Shown here piece by piece: positions 1-6,454 of a stretch of DNA of 50,628 nucleotides. The notes beneath the pieces were generated by a model. The model saw only the letters and a program-made list of their open reading frames with translations, was not told the origin of the DNA and ran no database searches. A program made the translations under genes and the position numbers. Numbering within the stretch: position 1 is the first letter of the stretch; every line of letters starts with the position of its first letter. The stretch is from a virus: positions 1-50,628 of the IMG/VR virus record IMGVR_UViG_3300028146_000013. One strand, given 5' to 3'.

Positions 1-166
1 TAGCACTGGGTCGGCGGGGTGTCAAGAGGTTTCGGCGCAGCCGAAAGCGGTGCGATAGCCGTCTAGAGACGTGTGAATTGATAGCTGAGCGAACTCGCGA
101 AAAGGCATTCCGACCGCGACACCCGCGTGAGCCGTTTTCCCCCCACCCGGCCTAGTTTTTTGCATC

Positions 167-307
167 GCACCATTGCCGCATAGCACCAATTGACGCAGTG
201 CAACTAGCTGCGCTGCAACACAGTGACGTGTGATCGCAATGCACCATGCTTACGCTGCAACGCACTAGCTGCAATGCAACGTGATATATGATGGTGCTAC
301 GCACCAT
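167..307. repeat. Iteron-like GCACCA / TGCAAC array
   Basis: GCACCA occurs in direct orientation at 167, 183, 241 and 301. TGCAAC occurs at 199, 214, 256 and 275, often next to CTAGCTGC. The array ends in a perfect inverted repeat, ATGGTGC (291-297), loop TAC, GCACCAT (301-307). Short direct repeats beside DnaA boxes are typical of iteron-type replication origins or of an arrayed operator; which applies is inference. Spacing is irregular and there are no long conserved repeats, so it is not a CRISPR array. Confidence 0.5.
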
Positions 308-326
308 AGACTAGCCTAGTCGTCGG

Positions 327-342
327 TGTTCCACGTGGAACC
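327..342. promoter_or_regulatory. parS-like palindrome (ParB/Spo0J binding-site type)
   Basis: The sequence TGTTCCACGTGGAACC contains a perfect 14-bp palindrome, GTTCCACGTGGAAC. It matches the bacterial chromosomal parS consensus TGTTTCACGTGAAACA at 13 of 16 positions. Two of the differences are symmetric C/G changes that keep the palindrome and are also seen in natural parS sites of Gram-negative bacteria. No ParA or ParB gene is visible in the window, so any ParB would come from the host. It lies 4 bp from a cluster of DnaA boxes. An unrelated CACGTG-binding regulator is the alternative. Confidence 0.6.
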
Positions 343-345
343 GAG

Positions 346-419
346 TTATGCACAGCTTATCCACAGCTAGCTAGCTCAATGGAATCAATGACTTAGCCTG
401 TGGATAACCCTGTGGATAA
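346..419. promoter_or_regulatory. Cluster of four DnaA boxes (oriC-like)
   Basis: Four 9-mers match the DnaA box TTATNCACA: TTATGCACA (346-354) and TTATCCACA (357-365) on the + strand, then TGTGGATAA at 399-407 and 411-419, the same box on the - strand. The first pair repeats with an 11-bp period and the second with a 12-bp period, giving two facing pairs. Four boxes in 74 bp is far above chance. Host DnaA may bind here to open the phage origin, or the boxes may titrate DnaA or control early transcription. Confidence 0.65.
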
Positions 420-681
420 GTCAAAGTCAAAACCGAGATCTCAAGGGGGCCGCTAGGGTAGCCTAGGGTCGAGTCTGCGCCGCTCTAATGGCTTCTAATG
501 CTGTCCTGCTGTCGTCGCTCCTATCTCTCCCTCGGTACGGCGCTCGGGACATAGTTTCGTAAAGGGGGTTTAGTCTCTCTCTTATATATCATCTAACCTA
601 GCTACCTAAAAAACCCCCGTACGCTTTACCGGGTGAGGAGGAGCAGGTAGACTGCCAGGTCCACAACACGAGGAGCTAACC

Positions 682-978
682 ATGCCACGGTTTCGACGCA
701 ACAATATTCGGTCCGCCAAGCTACGGCCCGAGCAAGTCATCACACTCCGACAGGAATACGAAGCAGGCGCTACGCAAGGCGAGCTAGCGCAGCGCTATGG
801 CCTAGGCGTTGGGCAGGTTGGCCGAATCGTAAGGGGAGAAGCCTGGAACGCTCTGCCGACCGCTGCGGCGCCTACAGCCCCTATCTATAAGAGCCCCGAG
901 ACATGGCAGTCAGAGGCGGACGCTAGCATGGCGCGGCTCATGGCTGATCCCGAGCTAGCCAAGCTCATCAAGCCCTGA
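682..978 (+). CDS. Small HTH DNA-binding protein, copy 1
   Basis: A 98-aa protein with a basic N-terminus and a helix-turn-helix at about residues 15-55 (LAQRYGLGVGQVGRIVRGE), of the kind seen in resolvase HTH domains and beside HNH/NUMOD endonucleases; no nuclease domain is attached. The C-terminal 40 residues are Ala/Pro rich and acidic. The start is set by GAGGAG upstream of the ATG. It is the first gene of the left arm, next to the control region, so an early regulator role is plausible. A paralogue lies at 2670-2861, with about 16 of 24 residues identical in the HTH core. Confidence 0.75.
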   Translation: MPRFRRNNIRSAKLRPEQVITLRQEYEAGATQGELAQRYGLGVGQVGRIVRGEAWNALPTAAAPTAPIYKSPETWQSEADASMARLMADPELAKLIKP

Positions 979-984
979 ATGCTG

Positions 985-1007
985 TAGGGGATTCCCCTAA
1001 CTGATTT
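985..1007 (+). terminator. Short hairpin with T-run after the first gene
   Basis: A perfect 6-bp stem, TAGGGG (985-990) and CCCCTA (994-999), closes a 3-nt loop and is followed at a short distance by TTTT (1004-1007). It sits just after the stop of the HTH gene and before the next small gene. The stem is short and the T-run displaced, so it may attenuate rather than stop transcription. Confidence 0.4.
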
Positions 1008-1082
1008 TCAGGTCGCATTCTGCTGTCCTCTTGCTACCCTGTTCGGGTCGATTCGATTCCGTTACCAAACAAGGAGCAGACA

Positions 1083-1244
1083 ATGACCAAATCAGTACAG
1101 GTTAGCTACGGGGCCTATAAGGCATACCGGGGCGCGATTGTGGCCGCAGGCAAGATTGTAGCCATGACCGCAAAGGCTTACAGCACGCGGCACCAGGCAT
1201 CTGCTGCGGCCCGTGCGCTTCGTTTCTCAATTGGTGCCGTATGA
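1083..1244 (+). CDS. Small basic protein of unknown function
   Basis: A 53-aa Ala-rich basic protein. AAGGAG lies 7 bases before the ATG. The stop overlaps the next start as ATGA, which indicates translational coupling. I recognise no domain. Confidence 0.6.
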   Translation: MTKSVQVSYGAYKAYRGAIVAAGKIVAMTAKAYSTRHQASAAARALRFSIGAV

Positions 1245-1423
1245 GCATTCCTATCCGCCTCTCAATGTTCGAGTTGCTGCGCATCATGGGCCCTAGCCAT
1301 GTTGACGCGGGACAGTCGGCTGATGCGGCCGACCTGGCAGAGTCCCTTGATGATGACATGGTGGACTATGACAATTGCGAATGGGTAGCGCCTCCCAGGG
1401 GCTACATGGGCGACGAAGGCTAG
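1241..1423 (+). CDS. Small acidic protein of unknown function
   Basis: A 60-aa protein with a strongly acidic middle (DLAESLDDDMVDYD, about residues 31-44). Its start overlaps the stop of the upstream gene by 4 bases. A hairpin follows at 1438-1464. Small acidic early phage proteins often inhibit host DNA-binding enzymes, but nothing specific supports that here. Confidence 0.55.
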   Translation: MSIPIRLSMFELLRIMGPSHVDAGQSADAADLAESLDDDMVDYDNCEWVAPPRGYMGDEG

Positions 1424-1437
1424 CTAGGACGCTAGGT

Positions 1438-1464
1438 TATGGGGGGCCAGGGGGGTCCCCCATA
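1438..1464. other. GC-rich hairpin between early genes
   Basis: TATGGGGG (1438-1445) pairs perfectly with CCCCCATA (1457-1464) across an 11-nt loop. There is no T-run, so an mRNA stabiliser or processing site is as likely as a terminator. Confidence 0.4.
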
Positions 1465-1505
1465 GCCGAGTGACTAGAGGGCTGAGTTACCAACAGGAGG
1501 GACGA

Positions 1506-1586
1506 ATGAGATCTACATTGAATACAGCGACATTCCTACTAGTGCTGGTTGCGCTAGTGGTGCTGTCGAAGGTTGGCGGACTATGA
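1506..1586 (+). CDS. Tiny single-pass membrane peptide
   Basis: A 26-aa hydrophobic peptide with one membrane segment at about residues 8-22 (TATFLLVLVALVVL). AGGAGG lies 8 bases before the ATG. It is coupled by ATGA to the next membrane peptide. Function unknown. Confidence 0.5.
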   Translation: MRSTLNTATFLLVLVALVVLSKVGGL

Positions 1587-1726
1587 GCCAGTCTAAACCC
1601 GGTGCAGGCTTTACGATCATTGAGACAGTAGTAAGCCTGCTATTCGATGTGCTTAGGGCATTGCCGTTTGCGGCAATGGTGTTTGCGCTGGCATTTGCAG
1701 CAATCAAGATAGGAGGACAATGGTAG
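1583..1726 (+). CDS. Small membrane protein
   Basis: A 47-aa protein with an amphipathic first half and a membrane segment at about residues 27-43 (LPFAAMVFALAFAAIKIG). It starts inside the stop of the preceding peptide (ATGA) and overlaps the next start by 7 bases, so the three genes form one coupled cassette. Confidence 0.5.
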   Translation: MSQSKPGAGFTIIETVVSLLFDVLRALPFAAMVFALAFAAIKIGGQW

Positions 1727-1899
1727 TGGACAGTTACACGGCGGTCGGCATAGCCGAAGGGTTCATCGATGCAGAGTCAGATGAACAGGTTATTGAAGCT
1801 TGGCAGTACCTGCACACCAGCGGGTTGGCTTACAAGCTTCAGGGTTGGTTTGGACGCAATGCGCAGCAAATGCTGCGCGAAGGAGTGATACATGACTAA
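1720..1899 (+). CDS. Conserved small phage protein (DUF7417-like)
   Basis: A 59-aa protein with the pattern VGIAEGF.DAES...VIEAWQYLHTSGLAYKLQGWFGR. This resembles a widespread family of about 60-aa early phage proteins (DUF7417-like, from memory). AGGAGG immediately precedes the ATG. It overlaps both neighbours by several bases. Role unknown. Confidence 0.6.
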   Translation: MVVDSYTAVGIAEGFIDAESDEQVIEAWQYLHTSGLAYKLQGWFGRNAQQMLREGVIHD

Positions 1900-2161
1900 C
1901 GAAGACAAAGGCTATTTAGAGGGCATGTTGGGCGGTAGCTTTGGACCGAAACGGGCCCGAGTTCCCAGCGAGGGCGACCAAGTGAGGCTAGAGGGGCTAG
2001 TGGATGCAATCGGGCTGTACGAGACTGTGCAGCTACTCGCGACCATCGCAGGCGATAAGGCTGATCACATCCGAGCTAGCTACCAGGACGAACATCTAGC
2101 CTCGCGTTGGGACAGGGCTGCGCACGAGATCAGCGCGGCGTTTGTGCCTGCTAGTCTATGA
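1892..2161 (+). CDS. Hypothetical early protein
   Basis: An 89-aa soluble, mostly helical protein with charged segments and no recognised domain. AAGGAG lies 8 bases before the ATG, which overlaps the previous stop by 8 bases. The stop overlaps the next start (ATGA). Confidence 0.6.
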   Translation: MTNEDKGYLEGMLGGSFGPKRARVPSEGDQVRLEGLVDAIGLYETVQLLATIAGDKADHIRASYQDEHLASRWDRAAHEISAAFVPASL

Positions 2162-2277
2162 AGCTAGTCTTTCAAGGCATAGGCGTAGCCATCGGGATAG
2201 CAGCGGTCTTGCTGCTATCCTGGTTATGCTACGGGTTAGTGCAAGTTCTGAGGGCTATTTGGAGGGCCATTACATGA
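2158..2277 (+). CDS. Small single-pass membrane protein
   Basis: A 39-aa protein with a hydrophobic segment at about residues 6-30 followed by a basic amphipathic tail (LRAIWRAIT). It is ATGA-coupled at both ends. Function unknown. Confidence 0.5.
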   Translation: MKLVFQGIGVAIGIAAVLLLSWLCYGLVQVLRAIWRAIT

Positions 2278-2435
2278 CAGAGTTTACACCAGCCAAGCTT
2301 GCCAAGCTCCGTAAAGCCTACGGGGCTGCAGTTGCAAGCGGGGCCGAGCAATTCGAGTTTGAGGGCCATCCGTTGCTAGTGGCCTACGCGAAGTATCTAA
2401 TCGAATATCTGGAGGGTCGATTCAATGGAACATAA
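2274..2435 (+). CDS. Small conserved early phage protein
   Basis: A 53-aa protein: a lysine-rich N-terminal helix (PAKLAKLRKAYGAAVASG), then an FEFEG strand and an aromatic helix. The ATG at 2274 is preferred over longer in-frame starts because GGAGGG lies 5-10 bases upstream and it overlaps the previous stop as ATGA. The layout resembles small helix-strand-helix phage proteins, but I cannot assign a role. Confidence 0.6.
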   Translation: MTEFTPAKLAKLRKAYGAAVASGAEQFEFEGHPLLVAYAKYLIEYLEGRFNGT

Positions 2436-2673
2436 AACGCACAAAGGGATTTACTACTTCCCGACGTATCGGGCCGCGCATACCTTCGCGTTTCAGAATG
2501 GCTACCCGACTAACCGCATCATCAACTACTCGCGGGGCTGGGCCATTCAAGGCGGGATATCTGGCGACTACGCGGGGCCGCACGGGCTAAAGATCGGTGA
2601 TTGGTATCCACGCGGGGTAGATAAACCATTGCGGCAACGGAAACTCCCGCATGGGTTGGTACTGATCAAATGA
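2425..2673 (+). CDS. Hypothetical early protein
   Basis: An 82-aa basic, aromatic-rich protein (GIYYFPTYRAAHTFAFQNGY near the N-terminus). GGAGGG lies upstream and it overlaps the preceding gene by 11 bases. No domain recognised. Its stop overlaps the start of the second HTH paralogue. Confidence 0.6.
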   Translation: MEHKTHKGIYYFPTYRAAHTFAFQNGYPTNRIINYSRGWAIQGGISGDYAGPHGLKIGDWYPRGVDKPLRQRKLPHGLVLIK

Positions 2674-2861
2674 GACGCCCAGCCTCAAAGCTGACCGCCG
2701 CGCAAGTAGCTGAGATGCGCCAGCGCTATCGCGAGGGCTGGAGTCAATCCAAGTTAGCCAACCATTACGGGGTAGGGATTGGTCATGTCGGACGCATCGT
2801 CCGGGGCGAGGTATGGCAGACACTTGAAAGTGGTTGGAGTAGCCCCAATGAAGTTGTTTAG
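2670..2861 (+). CDS. Small HTH DNA-binding protein, copy 2
   Basis: A 63-aa protein made almost entirely of the same helix-turn-helix as the first gene (LANHYGVGIGHVGRIVRGE at about residues 28-46). It lacks the acidic C-terminal extension of the 98-aa paralogue. ATGA coupling to the gene before it. It may bind the same site with a different effect; that is inference. Confidence 0.7.
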   Translation: MRRPASKLTAAQVAEMRQRYREGWSQSKLANHYGVGIGHVGRIVRGEVWQTLESGWSSPNEVV

Positions 2862-3003
2862 GAGGTTAAAGGATCGATGCCAGGTTAGAAAGCCAATTCA
2901 GAAACTGGAGGAGGTTGACTATCAGGAAAAGACTAATGAGGCTATTAAATGGCTAGGGGCTAAGTGGCTCCTAGCCAAACCGATTAAGAGAAAGGTTACC
3001 TAA
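2848..3003 (+). CDS. Small basic protein
   Basis: A 51-aa lysine/arginine-rich protein. The start at 2848 is chosen for the GGAG 7 bases upstream; a longer in-frame start would only read through the HTH gene. Overlaps the HTH gene by 14 bases. Function unknown. Confidence 0.5.
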   Translation: MKLFRRLKDRCQVRKPIQKLEEVDYQEKTNEAIKWLGAKWLLAKPIKRKVT

Positions 3004-3016
3004 AACGGAGAAGGCA

Positions 3017-3427
3017 ATGAGCAAATTTATCAAGGGCAAAAAACTGGGCACTTGGGATGATACCAAGGATGCATTTGTGGCTATTTTAGGGGGGCTAGAT
3101 CACGAGGAACTGCATGTTCTTTGGCTTGATAGCCACGGGAATATTATAGAGGCTGAGTGCATGGCAACGGGCAATGAGCGTGAAGTTGCAGTGCCTATGC
3201 TCAAAATTCTAGAGCGAGGGCAGGAACTAGGCGCCGCCCGGTTCATTCTGTCCCACAATCATCCAGGGGAAGAGGAAAAGCCAATTCCCAGTATGAACGA
3301 CATTAAAACGACTATTGCAGCGGGCACAATGGGGTTTACCCGTGGCCTTAACTTGCTAGACCACATTGTGGTGGGTAAGCAAAAAGGCACGTCGATTGCG
3401 ATGGAAGTTCTTGGTATGTATCGCTAG
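3017..3427 (+). CDS. RadC-like JAB/MPN-domain protein
   Basis: A 136-aa protein that is essentially one RadC-type JAB domain. The metal site is visible as HNHP (80-83), Ser92 and Asp95, followed by the RadC signature LLDHIVVG (113-120). Cellular RadC is longer and carries an N-terminal HhH domain that is absent here. JAB domains coordinate zinc and resemble metalloproteases; RadC proteins are tied to mobile elements and DNA processing with no settled reaction. Good ribosome-binding site (GGAGAAGG). A GNRA-looped hairpin follows the stop. Confidence 0.85.
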   Translation: MSKFIKGKKLGTWDDTKDAFVAILGGLDHEELHVLWLDSHGNIIEAECMATGNEREVAVPMLKILERGQELGAARFILSHNHPGEEEKPIPSMNDIKTTIAAGTMGFTRGLNLLDHIVVGKQKGTSIAMEVLGMYR

Positions 3428-3441
3428 ATCGCAGCGGGTTG

Positions 3442-3464
3442 GGGACTAGGCAACTAGTCCCTTT
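3442..3464 (+). terminator. Hairpin with GCAA tetraloop after the RadC-like gene
   Basis: GGGACTAG (3442-3449) and CTAGTCCC (3454-3461) form a perfect 8-bp stem around a GNRA-type GCAA loop, followed by only TTT. It is a weak terminator or mRNA-stabilising element between the RadC-like and DUF932-like genes. Confidence 0.45.
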
Positions 3465-3509
3465 CCCGGTGCAATTTCGCACTAGGTTACCCTTTTAAGG
3501 AGCAAAGTT

Positions 3510-4583
3510 ATGAAATCAGGATTATCAATTACCGCCATGGCCGCCGAGCTAGAGCGGCAAGCCAATGCAAAGCGCGATTTCATCGCAGGGACCCAACAGG
3601 TTGCTATTCGCGAGGATAGCTCAATGGCTATTGTCCTACCGGACACGGCAGTTGAGTTTGGGACCAACGCGATATTCCGTCGCCAAATGGCCGAGCACTA
3701 CAAGATCCCTCACGAGTACATCGAACGATTGCGCACGATGGCTGCGTTCAAGCCGCTGTTCGCCCAAACGTTTAATGACCATCTGCAGAAGCAACCTTCA
3801 CGACAGATGATTAGGACCCTAGACAACACAGCGCGGGCCTTTAGGTCTGATCGATTCCGGCCCCTGGATAACATCGACCTTGCAGAGTCAGTTCTCCCGG
3901 TAGCGATGGACTCAGGGGCTGAGTTGGTGAGTTCGCAATTCACTGACTCGCGTTTCTATATGAAGTTCCTGTTCCCCAAGCTTGAGATTGAAGTTAAGAA
4001 GGGCGACGTGGTTCAACTAGGGCTTGCGCTGGCTAACAGTGAAGTAGGCATGGGGGCTCTAGTGGTTGAGCCGCTCATTTACCGTCTGGTGTGTCTCAAC
4101 GGCATGATCATGCCTGACTACGGCCATCGCCGTTATCATGTCGGGAAAAAGGCTGAGGAGTCTGAGTTAGCCTATGAGATGTACAGTAACGAGACTCGCC
4201 AGCTTGACGATGCCGCGCTATTCGCTAAGATCCGCGACACCGTTAAGGGGCTGTTGAACCGCGATGTCTTGGAGACCATCGTGGCAAAGATGCGTGACGC
4301 TGCTGATCAGCCGATTGAAGGCACCAATATCAACGGGGTAGTTGAGGTGCTGGCGAAGAAACTGAACTATGGCGAAGGTACGAAGCACGGGATTCTCAAA
4401 CATTTGATCATGGGCGGCGACTTGAGCCGCTATGGGCTGATGAACGCCATCACCCGGCAGTCGCAGGACGAAGATGACTATGATGTGGCGACCAAGATGG
4501 AGCACGATGGGGCGCGGGTGATAGAACTCCCGCGCAATGATTGGAAGCAGATAGCCAGCGCAGCGCTGGAAAAGGCTGCTTAA
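3510..4583 (+). CDS. DUF932-like phage/plasmid protein
   Basis: A 357-aa soluble protein. The central part (about 90-230) carries a beta-rich segment with RAFRSDRFRPLDN, SSQFTDSRFYMKFLFP and LVCLNGM, the pattern of the DUF932 / YfjQ-like family found on plasmids, phages and genomic islands. The C-terminal third is helical. Biochemical role unknown; family members sit beside RadC/YeeS-like genes on mobile elements, as here. AAGGAG precedes the ATG. Transcribed alone between two hairpin-bearing gaps, so it may be expressed strongly. Confidence 0.75.
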   Translation: MKSGLSITAMAAELERQANAKRDFIAGTQQVAIREDSSMAIVLPDTAVEFGTNAIFRRQMAEHYKIPHEYIERLRTMAAFKPLFAQTFNDHLQKQPSRQMIRTLDNTARAFRSDRFRPLDNIDLAESVLPVAMDSGAELVSSQFTDSRFYMKFLFPKLEIEVKKGDVVQLGLALANSEVGMGALVVEPLIYRLVCLNGMIMPDYGHRRYHVGKKAEESELAYEMYSNETRQLDDAALFAKIRDTVKGLLNRDVLETIVAKMRDAADQPIEGTNINGVVEVLAKKLNYGEGTKHGILKHLIMGGDLSRYGLMNAITRQSQDEDDYDVATKMEHDGARVIELPRNDWKQIASAALEKAA

Positions 4584-4597
4584 TGACAATACGGTAG

Positions 4598-4660
4598 CAG
4601 GAATCTCCCTTCCTGGGTAACCCGCTGAGTGGCGGCAGTGGCTATCGGAATAGCCGCCAC
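4598..4660 (+). other. Leader hairpins before 4686, with alternative pairings
   Basis: CAGGAA/TTCCTG (4598-4615) is followed by GTGGCGGC (4629-4636) pairing with GCCGCCAC (4653-4660). Inside the second hairpin GGCTAT (4640-4645) can instead pair with ATAGCC (4650-4655), which excludes the outer stem. Mutually exclusive stems followed by ATCTTT resemble an attenuator; no ligand is suggested. Confidence 0.4.
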
Positions 4661-4685
4661 ATCTTTAAGGCAAAGGAGCAAGGTA

Positions 4686-5018
4686 ATGTTGACTAATCAG
4701 GAGTATCGAGCGATTCGACGGGCCGCGAGGCATATCGAGCGCAGCAAGAAACGGTTTGATTTTTGGGGGAGCGCACGGCCCGCCGATATTAATGGGGTTG
4801 GTTGCCCGGCAGCCTGGATAGGCTTTTTCTTGGACATGCCAAATGATCTCTACGAGTTCGCTGCATTGGTAGCAAAAAGACTTGGTTTTCGGGACCTTCT
4901 ATCGTTTCTGCAGGAGCTAGATGCCATCGATAATGATTGGCACTACAACAATCGAAAGGCCGCCAAGGTTCTTAGACAATTCGCGGACAATCAAAGGAGC
5001 AAGGTAAATGTCAAGTAA
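4686..5018 (+). CDS. Hypothetical early protein
   Basis: A 110-aa protein with an arginine-rich start (YRAIRRAARHIERSKKR), an aromatic middle and a basic C-terminal helix. The ATG at 4686 follows AAGGAG; longer in-frame starts fall in the leader hairpin. It overlaps the next gene by 11 bases. No domain recognised. Confidence 0.65.
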   Translation: MLTNQEYRAIRRAARHIERSKKRFDFWGSARPADINGVGCPAAWIGFFLDMPNDLYEFAALVAKRLGFRDLLSFLQELDAIDNDWHYNNRKAAKVLRQFADNQRSKVNVK

Positions 5019-5199
5019 TGCATGCATCATAGAAAACTGCGATCAGGTTTGTAAGCCAAACTCTAGGTTTAACATCTGTGTTAGATGCCGTGGGCGGATT
5101 GGCTACGCAATCCTCAAAGGTCCGGGCTGGACGATGAGCCGCAAGCGTAAGCTAGCGCTCTACACCGACCGGATGAACTATCTGGGGTATCGCAAGTGA
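5008..5199 (+). CDS. Small zinc-finger-like protein
   Basis: A 63-aa protein with Cys6, Cys11, Cys15, Cys24 and Cys27, the last two as CVRC, suggesting one four-cysteine zinc site, followed by a basic tail. AAGGAG lies upstream. Nucleic-acid binding is plausible; target unknown. Confidence 0.6.
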   Translation: MSSNACIIENCDQVCKPNSRFNICVRCRGRIGYAILKGPGWTMSRKRKLALYTDRMNYLGYRK

Positions 5200-5504
5200 G
5201 AACGCGGCGTAAGTTCACAGATCAACAGAAACGCAAGATTCTAGCGGAAGCTGAGGCAGCAGGGCAAGCAAAGCCAGTGCTGATCAAACACAAGCTAGCC
5301 TCTAGCGTCTTTGCCCGCTGGAAACGAGACCTAGCCCCCGAGCGTGTGTTAGCTAAGCCAAACGGCAAGGTCAAGGCTGCTAAGCCGGTTTCCTTGGAGG
5401 CTATCGTCTATCTACGCCATGCCAGGAAGGCATGGGACGCCGGGAAGTCCACGCGGGGCGAGTTGCTCGCCCGGTTAGCTCTAGACGTTTTGGAGGGCAA
5501 ATGA
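5196..5504 (+). CDS. Transposase-like HTH protein (IS3 OrfA-type fold)
   Basis: A 102-aa basic protein with a GTG start that overlaps the previous stop (GTGA). The first half, with RRKFTDQQKRKILAEAEAAG and SVFARWKRDL, has the spacing of the HTH in IS3-family OrfA transposase subunits. There is no catalytic partner or terminal inverted repeat nearby, so it is more likely a domesticated or convergent regulator than part of an insertion sequence. Confidence 0.55.
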   Translation: MRTRRKFTDQQKRKILAEAEAAGQAKPVLIKHKLASSVFARWKRDLAPERVLAKPNGKVKAAKPVSLEAIVYLRHARKAWDAGKSTRGELLARLALDVLEGK

Positions 5505-5680
5505 CACTGGACGAAGCCAAAGTGATTCTAGGCGATGCTATTGACGCAGACGGCAATCTTAAGACTCTGGATCAGTATACATCTTGGGATAAAGACCATC
5601 CCGACACCGTATCGCTAGACGGGTATTTTACCGCCGATCAGCTAGAGGCCATTGTAATTTACATGAGGGAAACCAAATGA
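5501..5680 (+). CDS. Small acidic protein
   Basis: A 59-aa acidic protein with a C-terminal segment (DGYFTADQLEAIVIYM) of helix-loop-helix character. The ATG at 5501 is preceded by GGAGGG and overlaps the previous stop; longer in-frame starts lie inside the upstream gene. Confidence 0.6.
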   Translation: MTLDEAKVILGDAIDADGNLKTLDQYTSWDKDHPDTVSLDGYFTADQLEAIVIYMRETK

Positions 5681-5856
5681 AGTGGTTCGCAGGCATTGGG
5701 GGGATGCTACTCGCAGCGACAGGCGCGGGGTTCGCAGGCTTCTATCTGTGGGAAGGCACCAACCCAGTCGGGACCTTCTTGGTAGGCGTTATGCTCGGCG
5801 CGGTCGTCGGAATGCTCTGGCTCTATTACTACGGGGACCCGTTCGATGGATGCTAA
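5677..5856 (+). CDS. Two-span membrane protein
   Basis: A 59-aa protein with two hydrophobic segments (about 5-25 and 32-50) separated by WEGTNP, and a short acidic tail. The topology fits a small holin or a superinfection-exclusion type inner-membrane protein, but the gene lies in the early region, away from the likely lysis genes. ATGA-coupled to the preceding gene. Confidence 0.6.
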   Translation: MKWFAGIGGMLLAATGAGFAGFYLWEGTNPVGTFLVGVMLGAVVGMLWLYYYGDPFDGC

Positions 5857-6175
5857 ACCGTACGTCTGTAGAGACTTTCATGCCGACAAAGACGTACCGG
5901 GCTATTGCGAGGGGTGCAAGCAACCCGAGGGCGACCATTACATCAAAAAGTGGCGCTCGAAGTGCCCTGAAGGCTTTGACGAGCGGGTGACGATTGATGG
6001 GGTGGTGAACGGTTATGCTCATTGCCGCTATCATGGGACCGTTCAAGAGGGTGTTACTCCTGAAGATCTTGAACGTCTGTTCGGCCATCCGCAGTTCGGG
6101 TCCCGAGACGTGAAGATTTGGTTCCAAGAGTGCGCTAACGAGTGGCGATTCTCGATTACTAGGCATCTAGATTAG
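5846..6175 (+). CDS. Cysteine-rich hypothetical protein
   Basis: A 109-aa protein with Cys8, CEGC at 21-24, Cys40 and Cys60 plus several histidines, suggesting bound zinc. It overlaps the membrane protein gene by 11 bases. The C-terminal half is Trp/Phe rich. No family recognised. Confidence 0.6.
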   Translation: MDAKPYVCRDFHADKDVPGYCEGCKQPEGDHYIKKWRSKCPEGFDERVTIDGVVNGYAHCRYHGTVQEGVTPEDLERLFGHPQFGSRDVKIWFQECANEWRFSITRHLD

Positions 6176-6184
6176 GAGGAGGCT

Positions 6185-6454
6185 ATGATGGACCTTCAAC
6201 CAGGGGACTTGTGCGTGGTGGTGCAGAACGAGTGGAATATGGTGGACTTCGCTAGGGCCAGTCACTTGATCGGACGGCATGTGATATTGACGAGGATACT
6301 TGATATTCCTTGGGGCAAATGCCCGCCTTACTGGCATGGAACAGGGCTACCTGATTGGCTGGCGATTAGTTACAAGTCGCTGCGGAAGATCCCGCCGCCC
6401 GCGTTAGATGATGAAGAAACCGATGAACTACCAAAGGAAATTGAACATGTTTAA
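6185..6454 (+). CDS. Hypothetical protein with acidic tail
   Basis: An 89-aa protein that begins with a small beta-rich fold (DLQPGDLCVVVQN) and ends SLRKIPP followed by an acidic tail. Similar short barrel-like proteins ending in a KIPP motif recur in phage early regions; function unknown. AGGAGG precedes tandem ATG codons at 6185 and 6188. Confidence 0.6.
   Translation: MMDLQPGDLCVVVQNEWNMVDFARASHLIGRHVILTRILDIPWGKCPPYWHGTGLPDWLAISYKSLRKIPPPALDDEETDELPKEIEHV

Larger units (their letters stand above)
1..681. other. Gene-free control / putative origin region
   Basis: No credible gene lies here; stops are frequent in all frames. It holds a short perfect hairpin at 30-46 (7-bp stem TTTCGGC/GCCGAAA, loop GCA), an iteron-like array at 167-307, a parS-like palindrome at 327-342, four DnaA boxes at 346-419, an AT-richer stretch near 570-610, and the ribosome-binding site of the first gene (GAGGAG just before 682). 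If the window ends join, as expected for a circularly permuted or circularised phage genome, this stretch separates the rightward early genes from the leftward late genes and would be the only divergent control region. I see no convincing sigma70 promoter here. Confidence 0.7.

Noticed and set aside
167-307. CRISPR array
   Set aside because: Repeats are only 6 bases with irregular spacing, and no cas genes are present; the Cas4-like gene is a phage recombination nuclease.
560-600. Promoter at the TATATATC near 583
   Set aside because: No matching -35 lies at 16-18 bp upstream, so it was not listed as a promoter.
5196-5504. Insertion sequence
   Set aside because: Only an OrfA-like HTH is present. 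There is no DDE partner and no inverted or target-site repeats, and the gene is tightly coupled to its neighbours.
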